Shown here: piece after piece, positions 35,200 to 46,601 of the stretch
How the letters are laid out: every line of letters begins with the position of its first letter
How positions within the stretch are numbered: position 1 is the stretch's first letter
NCBI GenBank assembly: GCA_013368325.1
Contig: JAACJK010000175.1
Span: forward strand, 62,001 to 126,000
Reading direction: 5' to 3'
DNA length: 64,000 nt
Origin: Ephemerocybe angulata
Taxonomy: Eukaryota; Basidiomycota; Agaricomycetes; Agaricales; Psathyrellaceae
Made by a program: the position numbers and the translations under genes
The notes under the pieces: model-generated
Told to the model about the DNA's origin: nothing
Databases searched by the model: none
The model's input: only the letters and a program-made list of their open reading frames with translations

Positions 35200-37312
35200 A
35201 TTAAGAGATATATAGAGTATTCATATGTATAAAAGGATTGTCGATAGTTGGAAAGAGGTGTAGAAGGTAGAGACGTAGAGACGCAGCGCTGCTCCCGACG
35301 CGACCGTGTTCCTGGGTCGATGCCGGCTTGCCGATAACAATATTTCAAGCCCCGTCCCATCCTATTGTCTTGGCGTCAGGTACGTCCTAGACTAAGCTAA
35401 GTGGTGGTTTGCATCACCTATTCCTCCGACTCGGGGTAAGGCAATATCTGACATTATCATATATTTCTGAGCAACAAGAGGTATAATTCTGATTATTGTG
35501 TTTATATGGTTAGATAATCTCTGACAGGGATAGCGAACATCCCAATCGCAGAAACGGTTGGAATTGCTTCGGGCACAAGTACAATCGAGTTGAATCGACA
35601 GGCGGAACCATAAACGGGAACAAGTTAGCTCACAGCTAGGGCCATGGAAAACTACGGTTTGATACATTAATTGCCACCATTGCCAGTAAGCAAGAACTTG
35701 GGCACTAGGGCATTGTACCGTGCTCTGATACTGGGAGGGTGTACTAGTAAGAGCTGATGGATGGCCGCCCGCTCACCAGAACATCGGCGGGCAGGACGCT
35801 GCGCAGGCCTGGCAAAGCACCTCAGTCATTGAAACAAAGTCCTAGGCTAGTTGCTTTGAGCACACTTAACACAGCTGAAGTACTTATCGTGACTTCAATG
35901 CACGACCGGAACCATGTTTCGAAGGCAACTCTGTTCCTTGTTCATGGCTTACTAATTTGAGGGCGGTTGGCGCCCCAGGTACCAGGTTGACCTATACACA
36001 CTTTTCTAGAAGCCCATTTAACTGGGCTGCCTTCTATCATGCCACATGACAACCTCCTAACGACCCTTCGCCCCCGAGTTATGCACAGCTATTTGGGAGC
36101 AACTCCCCATAAGGGCTGCATGATTGACGGCTCGTCTATTTAATATCCCACAACCTAAGAAAGCGAAAAGCGACGCTGACTCGGAGGCTGCTGGTGACAC
36201 TCCTCGATAAATACGCGGCTCATTGTGGCATCAGATTGACAATGCAAAGTCTCCTCCAAGTTTCCAGGTGTCTCCCTTACTCTCAAGGGTCCATATTTCC
36301 AAATACCCCCCAAGGCAATGATATACAGCAAGGGAGACTAAACCAAGTCTCTCCCGGTACATTTCGTCGGGCCCCTTGCTTACTCCTAGAGGTAGAAGCA
36401 CGTCCCATCCACAAATTATAGGGTGTGGTATTCGAGGGGATAGTGGGACTTCGAAGCTCCCGAGCCACTGAAGCAATTGAGAATGCGCCAGAGTGATGCA
36501 CAAGGAGAAAACGAAGAGGAGTGCAGGGCATCCATCCTGCTGACGCTGACAAGTTAGAGGGAGTTCCTTAATAACTGGGTCGCAAGGCCGTAAGGTGGTC
36601 ATATGTCCATACCCATTTATCACAGCTTGTTTTCTACCTAGAAATTCAGCGTATTGCTCTTAGATTCCGCCAGGTTTGGCGATCAAGAGGGGAGCTCATC
36701 TGCTCAATACCACTACTGTATTAAGCTGAGTGCGAACGTTGGCATGTTTTCGTACCCATGGCAATGTAGGTAGCAACGCCAATTCTCAAGCAATCCCAAG
36801 CGATATTCAAGACACGAATCGTGATATGATGATAGTCATGGCTACATTGTTTGATTTCGTCAGGACATTAGCGCATCGATTCGGAGGGTGGGTGGTGCGC
36901 AGTGTGAGTAGTGGATGCATTGTACATGCACCAGTTGTCCCACAGCGTGAAATCTCGTCCAGGCTCGCACCTCTGATCACTGGAATGAGGGGATTGTGGT
37001 AACAAGTGATAAGATATATACCAGATCACTTAGAGCCAGCTCGGCCTGCGAGCCCCCGTCAGGGCTCCATGTCGTTCCAAATCTCCTGATCTATGGGGTA
37101 GCCTACCAGGTCTTTCTACCTAGATATTTCTGGCAATTCTGATATTCCTATGGTAATGTTTCCAAACCTTCGCTCAATCTGAGTCCGCACAAGGACAGCG
37201 TTGCCGTGGCGTCTGTCAATTTTGCACATCACCGCAAATCACACTGCCTCGACCCCAGGTTCATGTCAGAGAGGGTGAGAAAGCGTTGAATTCCTTCGAC
37301 TTCGCTCTGTGG

Positions 37313-37419
37313 TGCAGAGCCTGCGCTCCGTTCGACGGAATGGAGCGCGGTGCACGAGGCCTTTGCTCATTTGCGGTGCGCGAGAGTGCACGAGGCCTTT
37401 GCCCATTTCCATCGAAAGG
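37313..37419 (+). repeat. Minisatellite, about 40-bp unit, copy cluster 1
   Basis: Three imperfect units start at 37313, 37351 and 37387, each opening TGCA and sharing CGAGGCCTTTGC with an inner imperfect palindrome around GAAAGG/GACGGAATGG. Unit lengths are 38, 36 and about 33. Confidence 0.65.
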
Positions 37420-37842
37420 TAGGTAGGTAGAAGGTCAAGTGGTCCCAATGAGGAACAACCCAGTCCGCGTCAGACTCCGACTTGGGGGCAGGGGCACGAG
37501 ATGGCTGGGGAACAGACGCCGCTAACACCAGCCTCTCAACGTGCCCCCACTAGTCAACCGTAGCCAACGATGGTTTTACATCCGGTAGTGCTCGTCTATC
37601 AGCAGAAGTAGTAAGTATCGAGGAGGTAATTTCGTGTCGGTAATTGACGAGATATACTTTAAGACTTCGACATTTGATTCAAGCAAACTTTGCAGAGTGA
37701 AACACAAGTAAATATACACTATGTCTGAGAGAAAGGGTTCGAAGAACAATTCAGGCTTTCTACGAGCGAGCCAGACTGGCTCGTGCACCACGCTCCTTTA
37801 TTTGTTTTTCCCCAGCCATTTCGAACATGGCCCTAGAACCAG

Positions 37843-38002
37843 TGTACGAGGCCTTTGCTCCGTTCTACGGAAAGGAGCAGGGTGCATGAGATTTTTCCTC
37901 ATTTCCGTTGAAAGGACCGTGTTGCACGAGGCTTTTGCTCCTTTACATAGAACGGAGCGAAGTGCAGACCCTTCGCTTCTTTATGCGGAGTACTACGAAG
38001 CT
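37843..38002 (+). repeat. Minisatellite, exact 40-bp period, copy cluster 2
   Basis: Units start at 37843, 37883, 37923 and 37963, spaced exactly 40 bp. They share TG[TC]A[CT]GAG, then TTTTGCTC or CTTTGCTC, and a GAAAGGAG-like end that can pair with the preceding CTCC. The same unit occurs at 37313-37419. Confidence 0.75.
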
Positions 38003-38329
38003 GCTTGAGCTTCCCAAAGAGATGATTGGGAGTCCACAGCCAACACCAATCCTCAGTTGACAGTGGTTTTCGGGACCTGATCCGTGAAAAAGGCCTCATG
38101 CTCGAGTACCTAGAGGCCATACTACTCTATCCGTCAATACCATAGTATGCCCCAAGAGGTTACATATTTTGAGCATTTGAGCGGTGATGCAACTAGCATC
38201 TGTGGTGTGTTGCGTTGCGCAGCTGTGCTTCCGACTTATGCATAGATTTTAGCCACGCAGAGCCACGCCTGATTATCATGACATCGTTTGTTGATACAGG
38301 AACATGGAACATGTCGATCTACACAAGAT

Positions 38330-39563
38330 CTACAGATTGACGGCCTCATCAGGCTCAACGGATGCCCGTTCCGACACATGATCCTGACCATCAGCGTCAT
38401 CATTGGTATCCGTGTCCGTGTCCGTATCAGTGTCGGTGTCGGCGTTGGTGTTGGTGTTGGTGTCGGTGTCGGTGTCGATATTTTCGCAAACAGTGGCTCC
38501 TTGATTAATCAGGCGGTTTTGTGGGATCCATGGAGCTTTGAGAGTGAAGCGGCCACCAGTCTGGGCACATTGATGGAAAATGGAGAATGGCTCGCGCAGC
38601 ATCACTGTCTTGCACAGATGACACTGTATAAAAAGCGACCAGAATTTCCTTTCTTCAATTCCCATCATGAATTCGGTCAGTAGACATCCACGCTTGTCAA
38701 GAGCTTGGGATAGATCCTCCGTCTGTAAACCTGTTCCAAAAGCTTTGATAAGCGCCGGCGGCCGATTCTGGACGATAACAAGCATACTTACTCATTCTCG
38801 ACCCGCGCCTCAGGATATTAGGCATAACCTGAAAGAGAGCATCTCCGTTACGAAAAGAATCGTCGATCGTGCGTCGGATAGCAACTTCTTCAATATTGAG
38901 AGGGGTTGCTGCACCGTGTGTGAAGTAAGCGACTGGGACACTCTACGTCCTCTGAATCCAACGCCTCACCTCTTCCTGGGTATTCTCGAACTCGAATGCC
39001 ATGCAGAGTATAGAAGCGCTCTAGGCAGACTGCGTACCATGTCAGCATACAGTCAAGGGCAAAAAGTTGAGTATCGGTTACATACCGAAGTATCCGCACG
39101 CCCCTTTCGCACAAGTCGCGACATACTCGCCTTCCAGGATTGCACTGTTCCGTTCGCGGTCTGCGTGAGGCATGGGAAGAGATTCGACCAGACATATCGA
39201 TGATTCGGTGTATATTTCGCCTTCTATCAGAGCGCAGAGGCAGCATGGAGCGAGGAACTTGTGTGTGCGGCGGTGCTCCTGCAGCTGGTCGGGGGGAATG
39301 CGTTCGCCTGTTAAGGTGTCGCATGGCCTAATAAGAAGATAAGTAGTAGAACGTATCAAGGCGTAGAAGGAATCTTCTAACCAGGACCATTCTCCAAGAG
39401 ATGGAGGATCGCAGAGATAATGCAATATTACGGGCGAGCTGGAGGGTGTGCGTATATGCCGAGCCTCAACCTGTCGAAGGAAGTGTTGGACCTTGTCACG
39501 GATGGAAGGATGGCGCACAGGCTGAGATTGATGGAGACGGGGTTGCCTCTCGGAGCGGGGCAT
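38330..39563 (-). CDS. Cys-rich orphan protein, copy A of a duplicated pair
   Basis: Function unknown. Five exons join in frame. Exon 1 starts MPRSERQPRLHQSQ and contains RDKVQHFLRQVEARHIR. After an intron splitting a Trp codon comes QLQEHRRTHKFLAPCCLCAL, then GEYVATCAKGACGYF, CLERFYTLHGIRVREYP, and ALFQVMPNILRRGSR. The last exon has KFWSLFIQCHLCKTVMLREP and ends in an Asp/Thr/Asn repeat coded by a hexanucleotide microsatellite. The spaced Cys pairs (CxC, CxxxxC, CxxC) and conserved His suggest zinc binding, but no named finger fits. No signal peptide or membrane segment. A paralog with the same exon joins lies at 45364-46601, which supports both models. Upstream frames up to 39754 are open but not shared with the paralog. 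Confidence 0.65.
38410..38477. repeat. Hexanucleotide microsatellite within coding sequence
   Basis: About eleven copies of a TGTCGG/TGTTGG/TGTCCG unit. Read on the minus strand in the frame of the Cys-rich gene it encodes alternating Asp-Thr and Asn-Thr dipeptides near the C-terminus. The paralog at 45.4 kb has only a trace of this tract. Confidence 0.85.
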
Positions 39564-40140
39564 TGTTCTATACTTCTCTCGTGAGGATAATTAGAATGGC
39601 GTAGGGCAGAAGACTCAGTAGAGTGATAGCGACTGGACGAAGTTGGGTACCGGACCCGTTGGAGTGAAGAAAAGAGTGGGGAATGTTGACGTCGGATGAG
39701 GCCCTCGGGCACCCAGCTTTTAACCAGGCTATTTGGAATCAAATTTAGACACACAGATATTACAAGATATTGTCACGGACTACGTCTAATACGCTCTGGT
39801 GGTGTCCATGCAACGAGGTGGAACAGCCTCAACACAGGTGTGATGCGTAGGCAACACCCCGGACCGGATCCCACAGGTATTACCATGATGACGCCTGCTT
39901 TTCGCACATTAGCCTTACCGTCAGCGGATTTCGAGCAGGACTGCCAGTTATTTGGACCTACAACAGCTTTACTAAGAAGTTTGAGAATGTATTACTACAG
40001 TTACATGCCCTGGGAGCGCTACTGCTGAAAGTCCGTGCCATCCTCGGAGTCGAAATGGAAATCCTGTCACTGACTGATAGACTCGCCCGCCCTCCTCTAC
40101 GCACCGCAGGTCCCCTTTCAACCTAGCCCACTGTGCCGCA
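39564..40140. other. Intergenic region
   Basis: About 580 bp upstream of Cys-rich copy A. Frames here are short and without motifs; nothing else seen. Confidence 0.4.
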
Positions 40141-41249
40141 TCACCACCCTCTCACCCTCAGCATGGATTGCGACTTCCGGAGATGCGGTGTACCTGTTTT
40201 GGATAGGTGTAAGCAGTAGGCTGCACTGCGACGGTTTGAACTCAAGCTCCCAGGTTGCTTGAACTCACCGACAATGTTCCCGGCGTTCATCAGGCCTTTT
40301 GTGCTCGCGACACCCTGGTGCAAGGCGTGCCGCCCGAGAGGGGCCGCGGTGACATTCTCGGGATCCTCCAGGGCCTCGACGCCTTCCGTGCAGACTTCAT
40401 AGCAGGGAGGACGGTGTACATGAAGTCCGTGGTGAAGAGCTCATCGGAGTCGGCGTCGGCGTCTACATAGGCCTCGTAGAAGGGCGACAGAGCCGCCGGA
40501 CTTGACGAAGAATTCGAATGTAGGTTCGGTCTCGCTGTGGAATCGAGCGCCTTTGCTCCAATAAAGAACTGACTTCTAGCCGAAGATGGGTTCGGATGGG
40601 GCAGTCGAGGCTGGGATAGAATGAGCATGAGTCGAATGGAGAGGTCTGGACTACGCACCGGTCTCGAAGTCGATGAGAGATGATCCCTATGAAGTGTCCT
40701 TGCCTCCGTAAAGGGCGACATTGCAAACTGCGTCGGCAAAGATGACCTTGTTCTGTAACAGGATTAATGTAGTTGCTGTCGATATCCAGCGCCTTGTGCC
40801 AGTACGAAATCGCCTGCTCAAGTAGCTTGCTCTCACCCGTGATCACATACTTTGCCCACATGGTAGAGGCGAACAGATGCAGACTGGGGGCCGTCTCGCG
40901 CTTGATCTCGGACAGAATCTTTGCCTCATCGATGACATTCGACATCGCGTTTGAGAGCAAAAAGCTGGAATCCCGGGGATCCTTGTTTTTGGACGCCTTG
41001 CCAGTGAGATAGGTGAGGATGTTGCTGGTGATTGAATGCGGACAGTCAGCGCGCTTCACGAGGTTGCTGTCCCCGATCTCGTCGAGCGTGTCACGGAGAA
41101 TGTCAATTTCCTTCAAGAGATCTGCCGCGGACGCAGTCTCACCTCGCTTCGGCTTCCATCGCAAAAATGCAATGCCTAGACAATGTTTTAATCAGCACGA
41201 GCCTTCATCGCCTCCGGGGAGAACAACATTCACCTTCATCGTGACATAA
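40141..41249 (-). pseudogene. Probable broken or mis-modelled gene with a TPR-like helical segment
   Basis: A frame from about 41170 to 40770 reads ASAADLLKEIDILRDTLDEI, later FASTMWAKYVITGESKLLEQ and AISYWHKALDIDSNYINP. The last piece looks like one TPR hairpin. Downstream the coding signal shifts frame: DAVCNVALYGGKDTS ends in a stop, and DPENVTAAPLGRHALHQGVA with STKGLMNAGNIVG appears in another frame near 40380-40260. No set of standard introns joined all the pieces. It is either a decayed gene or one whose introns I could not resolve. Family not recognised. Confidence 0.4.
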
Positions 41250-41522
41250 CTCGTTTGATGAGAACACCCTCTGTATTAACAGAGCCTCATTCGGGAACTT
41301 CTTGTCGGACTAGGGGTGATCGGGGAAGGGTAAACAAACGCCCAGATGACCAGTTCAAACGACTCGCCTGTTCCAAGATAGCACTCCAATCGCGTTCATG
41401 CGAAACTGCGACCTTCACTTTTGTCTATGAAGTGGCGCTATGAGCATGTCATTAGCAGTCACGAAGCATAAAAATCATACCAAAGCAAGCAGCCTCTCAT
41501 TAATGTAATCACAGGGGTGGCG

Positions 41523-42413
41523 CTAAACGGGCGGTAAGCTATCAAACCAGAGTTCATTCATTTCCAAACCACGCGCACTCACAATGATCGCAACCGGGTC
41601 TTCCTGCATCCTATCTTCCGAGAGAACCTTCGCGCTTGGCGGTCCAGATCCCCTTGGGGTGATCGTGAACGACGTAACCGCCAGCGTATCGGAAGGGCGG
41701 CTAAATCGAATTTTACCAGAAAGCGTCGTCCTGACGCTCGGCAGCGCATTCCAAGTGTACCTTGCCTCCTTTTCCGCGCTCTGGCTGTAGGACAGCGTCA
41801 AGTTAATGTCCATGTTCCTCTCGAAGCTCGCAATGCCCCAATACGGCGCTGTCAGCTGGCCCGTGATCAAGCGCAACACCCGGTCACCCAGATCGCGCAA
41901 GTAGCGCGCCCAGTTGTCTGCATTGAGAGCGATAAAGTCCCGGAACTTGGAGATTTCCTTGGTCTCAGTCCTCAGCGCACCAGCAGGCAGAGAGATAATT
42001 GTCCCTTCAGCAGCAGAGCTCCTAAACCGGGTACCACTGAAAAGTTAAACAGTTAGAAAACATAGGCTCGAGAAACTCGAAAAACACCAATTACACAGTC
42101 GGTGCTGATAGTCGTCGCACCGCTCTATCGACGCACTAGTGATGAAAGAGTGTGGCTCGAACTCGAGATACGTGCACGTATCATCGGGCCGAATGGGAGT
42201 ATTAAGAGGATTGAAGTAGGGCGGCAGTTCGCTGGGCTCTAGGATATTGAAATGCTTGTGGAAGGTACCGTTTGGCTTGAAAAGCCCGACACCCCCAATG
42301 CGAATTGTAGACGGAATGGCGAGGGGGTACGCCATGCACTTGAGTTTCATCTCTCTCTCGTAAACATCTTCATGGTGTCTCGGCGACGTATCTTCGTTAT
42401 CGTAGCCGCGCAT
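41523..42413 (-). CDS. Member of an expanded, uncharacterised Agaricomycete family
   Basis: Two main exons. The first runs 42413 to about 42104 and reads MRGYDNEDTSPRHHEDVYER, then IRIGGVGLFKPNGTFHKHFN and ILEPSELPPYFNPLNTPI, with EFEPHSFITSASIERCDDY at its end. The second, from about 42053 to the stop at 41523, reads FRSSAAEGTIISLPAGALRT, FRDFIALNADNWARYLRDLG, then VLRLITGQLTAPYWGIASFE. The sequence of an IGDVG-like opening, a phenylalanine-rich FFN-type patch, an acidic switch and a late TGCDK/WGIASF-like block is one I recall from many Agaricomycete hypothetical proteins. No function is known. An upstream exon (42644-42502) could join by a GT-AG intron, but the start is uncertain. No signal peptide. 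Confidence 0.6.
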
Positions 42414-43484
42414 TCCGGATTCCTGTGGCTATGAAGAATGAATACTGGGACTGGGGAGGGGGTTGCGGGCGAGGACTGGGCAATGGTAGGATGCACTTAC
42501 GGAGGACGAGGAGCGCCGGGTCCAATGTTGATGCGACGAAGCACCTGCGGGAAAATGGATGAGAAGCAGAACTGGAAGCGCCGGGTACTGATGCTTATTG
42601 TTGTTAAGCGCCGAAGCGTGGGATGACGACGTCACGGGCTGCACGCCTGACTCGTGTCTGGCACTAGAATCTTTCCGGGGCTGGCAGGAAATTCAGCGGG
42701 CGTCACTTTTAGACAGGGGGTTACCGAGTGCGACTCACGCCTAGGGGACAAGCGCCTGTCGAATGAATCACGCCATTAGCTCCAAATTGCCGCCCAGCGA
42801 ACCGAAAAAGGCATACCAGCTGCTTTGGTTGGGGCTGCTGCGGCGAACGGGGCCTGAGCGCTTGACTTACCTGAGCCATTCATCAAAGGGGGTGAGGTAT
42901 TCAACAAGGCAATACGATGACAAAACTTACACGGGCCTGCTTGATGTACTTGCCAGTGATACCGCCGATCTTCGATGTGACCTTGTCGTCGGTCTTGAGC
43001 GCAATGACGGGAAGATGAGAGGCAGTGGAGGCCACGGTGAGCTGCCCGAATCACTGCGGGCGGGCATAGAGCAAAGGCGATAGTGAGGAGAACCACTGTC
43101 ACGTCGAGCACCATGAGTACGACGTCGTGCAACGGGCGAAGGCCGCAGGGCGCGGTTAGCAGTGGCCCCGCCATCGATCGCCGAAGCAACAGTGGGCACC
43201 CGCCTGTCGTCGTCCCTCGGTCCGTCCCAACCATTGTACTCCCCGCCCTCTCATCGCTGACCTCGCACCCTCACCCCCTTCCTACCGTCCACCCACTCTC
43301 CCTCCTCCTCCTCAACGGTTTTCCTCCCCAGCACATCACCGTCCCTCCGTACCCAATCGATGCGGCCCATCATCGCACCTCCCCCGTTCACCGTCCTATC
43401 GTCGTATCGTCGTCCTTCCCTTGCAGTCCACCCTCCTCCTGCCACCCCTCGCTCGCCACGTCCCTCCACCATCATATCGTCACC

Positions 43485-43781
43485 TCACCCCCGGTCATCC
43501 TCGACCTGTTGAAGGAGTAGCAGCGCATTCCGTTTGATGCGACGGCGCCGAACAGAGGATGGTGGCGGCGGTTGACAGAAAAAGAATGTTGGGGACGTTG
43601 GACGTGGCTGGGTCATCGAGGGCGCAGCAGTGGTGGTGGCGACGGGCGGCGACTCAGCGGTGAGGAACCACCATCGCTCTTCAAGCGACAAGCGATGGCG
43701 GGTATGGAGTTCCTTGAAAGGGCCGGTTCGTTCCATCGGAAGCTCGACCTCAGAGTATTGCCGTTTAGCACGAGATGGCAT
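43485..43781 (-). CDS. Possible small protein, 98 residues, function unknown
   Basis: Not recognised. The frame starts MPSRAKRQYSEVELPMERTG and continues PFKELHTRHRLSLEERWWFL, a basic, ordered-looking segment. It then becomes Thr/Pro-rich and ends in RRRRIKRNALLLLQQV. The N-terminal half resembles a real coding exon more than the surrounding sequence. A perfect CRE-like TGACGTCA lies 117-124 bp upstream. It may be a small gene or a surviving first exon of a decayed one. Confidence 0.3.
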   Translation of the reverse strand: MPSRAKRQYSEVELPMERTGPFKELHTRHRLSLEERWWFLTAESPPVATTTAAPSMTQPRPTSPTFFFCQPPPPSSVRRRRIKRNALLLLQQVEDDRG

Positions 43782-43897
43782 GGTAGGTGATTCGCGTAGG
43801 TTTCGTTAACGTGGAGAGAAGCAAGAGAGAGTCGTAAGTTTTGAGGCGAACAGTCGTCAAGTCATTGAGACGCACCTGAGACCGTTTCACCCTTGCC

Positions 43898-43905
43898 TGA
43901 CGTCA
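43898..43905. promoter_or_regulatory. Perfect CRE-like palindrome TGACGTCA
   Basis: The eight-base bZIP (ATF/CREB) site occurs once here, upstream of the minus-strand frame starting at 43781. Chance occurrence in 64 kb is about once, so regulation is only a possibility. Confidence 0.3.
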
Positions 43906-45040
43906 TCCCAAGGTCCAAATTCCCTTCCAAGCCGGAATTTGTACCTCGCTATGTCGTCATTATAGGTATCCACGATGGGACAACCAGCGATCGAGGTGAG
44001 GTATGACCGGCGCCTAATCGACGCTCGCCTCCAATGTCGGGTCGCGAGTTGGAACACGTGCGTAAGTCGTCGTTGGACGTTGCGAAGTGGCGGTGGGCGC
44101 GGCCCCGGAATGCTGTTGTACCCGCCGACGCGGATTAAGGCCAGCGTGGTCGTGCCTTGCGGCCGACGATGCTAAGGGAGGTGAGTAAATAGTCTATGAT
44201 TGCCCGATAGCAGAAACTCACCTTTGCGCTCGAAATCAAGCTTCGGCCAACCGGAGACTTCCTGCACACCGTTGTGTGTGTGTGTAATCGACGTGGAAGG
44301 CGCTGTGATGTCGTTTGAAGGTAAGCAAACACTCAATGTCCACGATGGACCTTACTCGCCTTAATTCCAGCGCCAATGGCGTCTTAATGGCCCAATCGGC
44401 GCCCGGTCTCTCGCGTTCCGTCGTACGTCGCCCCCGATGTCGAAGGCGGCATAACTTTGACCAAAAGGTAAGTAAAATGACTTTCGCTCATTACTATTGA
44501 ACTTACCTTTCACCTCCGACGTTGTCGAAGCCGCCACACTTGTCCCCAATCACTCGATCCACCCTCCTGGCAGTTGTGCCGATGGTGCGAACGCCAGTAT
44601 GCCCGTTCGGTCGCTCTGCCGCGTTCTCCAGGCCTAGATGCGTGGCTTGTCGTAGCGCCGGAGACGAGGTCCTTGACGTCCTTGAACTTGGTTTGCCGTG
44701 CTTCTCGATGGCGACGACCTCCATGGAGACCTTGTTCTTGAAGACGCGCGCGGTGTTGTGCAGCGTGCGGAAGATGTGCGTCGTGGCGCTCGGTGGAGGC
44801 GACGATCTTGTCTTTAATGTTCTGGCGGATTTTGGGCTGGGCGATGTCCGCGAGTATGTAGGAGAGAGGACAAGGCGGGCCTGGGTGTATGGGGCCGGCT
44901 GGTGCTGGTGGTGGTCCCGGCAGAGGTGGTGAATGTTTGGGTTAGGGGGATGAGCTCGACGAGGAGCCAGCGGTTCTAGAGAGGCTGGTATTGTGAGCGC
45001 GGCGGCGGAGGGCGCGGGGGAGTGGGTACCTTGAACCGGA

Positions 45041-45060
45041 CCCTATCCTATCCTATCCTC
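45041..45060. repeat. Pentanucleotide microsatellite (CCTAT)n
   Basis: About four tandem copies of CCTAT in non-coding sequence. Confidence 0.8.
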
Positions 45061-45363
45061 ACTCGGTTATTATGCAGGGCTCTGTGTGTGGGGTGTAGCT
45101 TTCTTTATGTGTTCATTCCAGTCGGTCGGAGTCGAGGTCGCCTCTGGGATGTATGAGAACAACGTGCAATCCAGTTCGTTTGATCCGCCAACCAGGCTCT
45201 TGGGCATCCCGGCAATGATGGGAGAAGAAACTGATGTCTAGTTTGCGCACGGGCTACTTGTACGAAGGGGTTCACCTCATTGGATAAATAACTCTAGTAT
45301 TTGCCTGAGATTTGAGTAATTCGACGACCTGCATGAAGTACTCGTGATATGTACAGATATAAT

Positions 45364-46601
45364 CTAGGATCTTTGCGCGGTGTTGGACATGACGTCATTC
45401 AGTATATCAAGCATCGTGGGCGGATCGCTGGATGGCGCAGCGGCAGGGATGTCCGAATCAGCATTGTTGGCAGAGTCTATCTCGGTGTCGGTCCCCTCAA
45501 CCACAGGACGCCTGGTAGGCGCTCCGACTCGGAATACAGTCCTACGCTTAGCCGGCAATGGAATCCTGCCCCGAAGTTCCTGTGCTGGTCTCCAAGCACT
45601 CTGGGAAGAAAACCGTCGGGCGTGGGGCTGAATGCAACTGTGAAGCGTGGCGAACGGCTTGCGTAGCATCACAGTTTTGCACAGATGACACTGGACAAAG
45701 AGGGCCCAGAATTGCTCCTCATTGACCCCCATCATCAAGTCATGCTGAAGGGATGCGTTTTGCTTGACTGCAACTGAAATTTCTTCAGCGTCAAGGCCTG
45801 CAATGATTGTTTGCAATCAGTCAAGGATATTTCGAGCCCAATTCTCCGAGACAGACTCACATCTATCCCTGATACGGGGGCACGTTGAGCCTATGTCTGG
45901 AACGACCTGAAACAGTCCACCTTCGACACGGCGAGATTCGTTGATGATAGCAAGTCGAGAAACTCCTTCCGGAGACCGGTGGTCTGCTGGAGAAGCGTGA
46001 GCCCGCAGATTTATCTCGTCTACCAAAAGCTGTTTACCTCGCTCAGGGTAGATCTGCACTTTACTCTCTTTCACAGCGAAGAATCGTTCTAAGCAGGCTA
46101 ATATTTATACTCAGTTATCCCAAAGTCTCGCATATATTGCATTCGACACACGCACCGAAATAGCCGCACCGATTTCTGGCGCAAGTGGCGACATACTCCC
46201 CGTTCACAATGTCCATATTTCGATCGGGGTCAGCATGTACCGAAGGGAGGGACTCCACAATTGATATGGCAGTCTCGGAATAAGCCTCTCCATCTATAAG
46301 AGCACAGAGACAGGAAGGAGCACGGAAGAAATGTGTCCGGCAATGATCTTGGAGTTGATCTGGGCGTAGTCGCTTGAGCGTTTCAGCATCCATGGGCCTT
46401 CCAAGTCCATGAGGCGGGTTAGCAGCTGATTCACGGCGAGTGAGTAATGCTAACATACCACGCCCATTCAATTAGTTCACCACGGGGAGAGTGGTAATGG
46501 AGTAGCATTGGTGGACGGAATGCGAAACGCATGTGACGAGCCTCAATCTCTCGTAGGAAATTGGTTACTTGCTCCCTTAGCTTGCTCGGGCGCAGCGGCA
46601 T
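45364..46601 (-). CDS. Cys-rich orphan protein, copy B of a duplicated pair
   Basis: Function unknown. Starts MPLRPSKLREQVTNFLREIE at 46601. The exon order and splice phases mirror copy A at 38.3-39.6 kb: the first intron again splits a Trp codon (EWAW). Next comes QLQDHCRTHFFRAPSCLCAL, then NGEYVATCARNRCGYF, CLERFFAVKESKVQIYP, GLFQVVPDIGSTCPRIRD, and QFWALFVQCHLCKTVMLRKP. The tail is Ala/Asp-rich and ends at 45364. The Cys pairs and flanking residues are shared with copy A, so they are probably structural, perhaps zinc-binding. Copy B has about 25 residues between CLERF and LFQV that copy A lacks. Both copies lack stop codons or frameshifts, which suggests that both are under selection. Confidence 0.65.

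Larger units (their letters stand above)
35200..38329. other. Gene-poor region with minisatellites and decayed sequence
   Basis: About 3.1 kb without a supportable gene. Open frames are short, lack domains and have irregular composition. The only clear structure is the 40-bp minisatellite at 37313-37419 and 37843-38002. Long decay and transposon remnants are the likely content, but no terminal repeats were identified. Confidence 0.5.
42414..45363. other. Gene-poor GC-rich region with frameshifted coding remnants
   Basis: About 2.9 kb. Minus-strand pieces look like former exons. Near 43030-42920: SHLPVIALKTDDKVTSKIGG, then ITGKYIKQAR. Near 44860-44690: YILADIAQPKIRQNIKDKIV, continuing in another frame as THIFRTLHNTARVFKNKVSM. 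Near 44580-44510: VIGDKCGGFDNVGGE. They do not join in one frame, and the parent family was not recognised. A separate short frame lies at 43485-43781. A (CCTAT)4 microsatellite is at 45041-45060. Confidence 0.45.

Noticed and set aside
36231..36623. Minus-strand frame of 130 codons in the gene-poor region
   Set aside because: No motif or splice support; length is within chance for this region.
43083..43520. Plus-strand His/Pro/Ser-rich frame
   Set aside because: Low-complexity pyrimidine-rich sequence; no start context or conserved segment.
44285..44545. Opposed AGGTAAGT and ACTTACCT sites suggesting an intron on both strands
   Set aside because: Short splice-like matches occur often by chance and no coding exons flank them convincingly.
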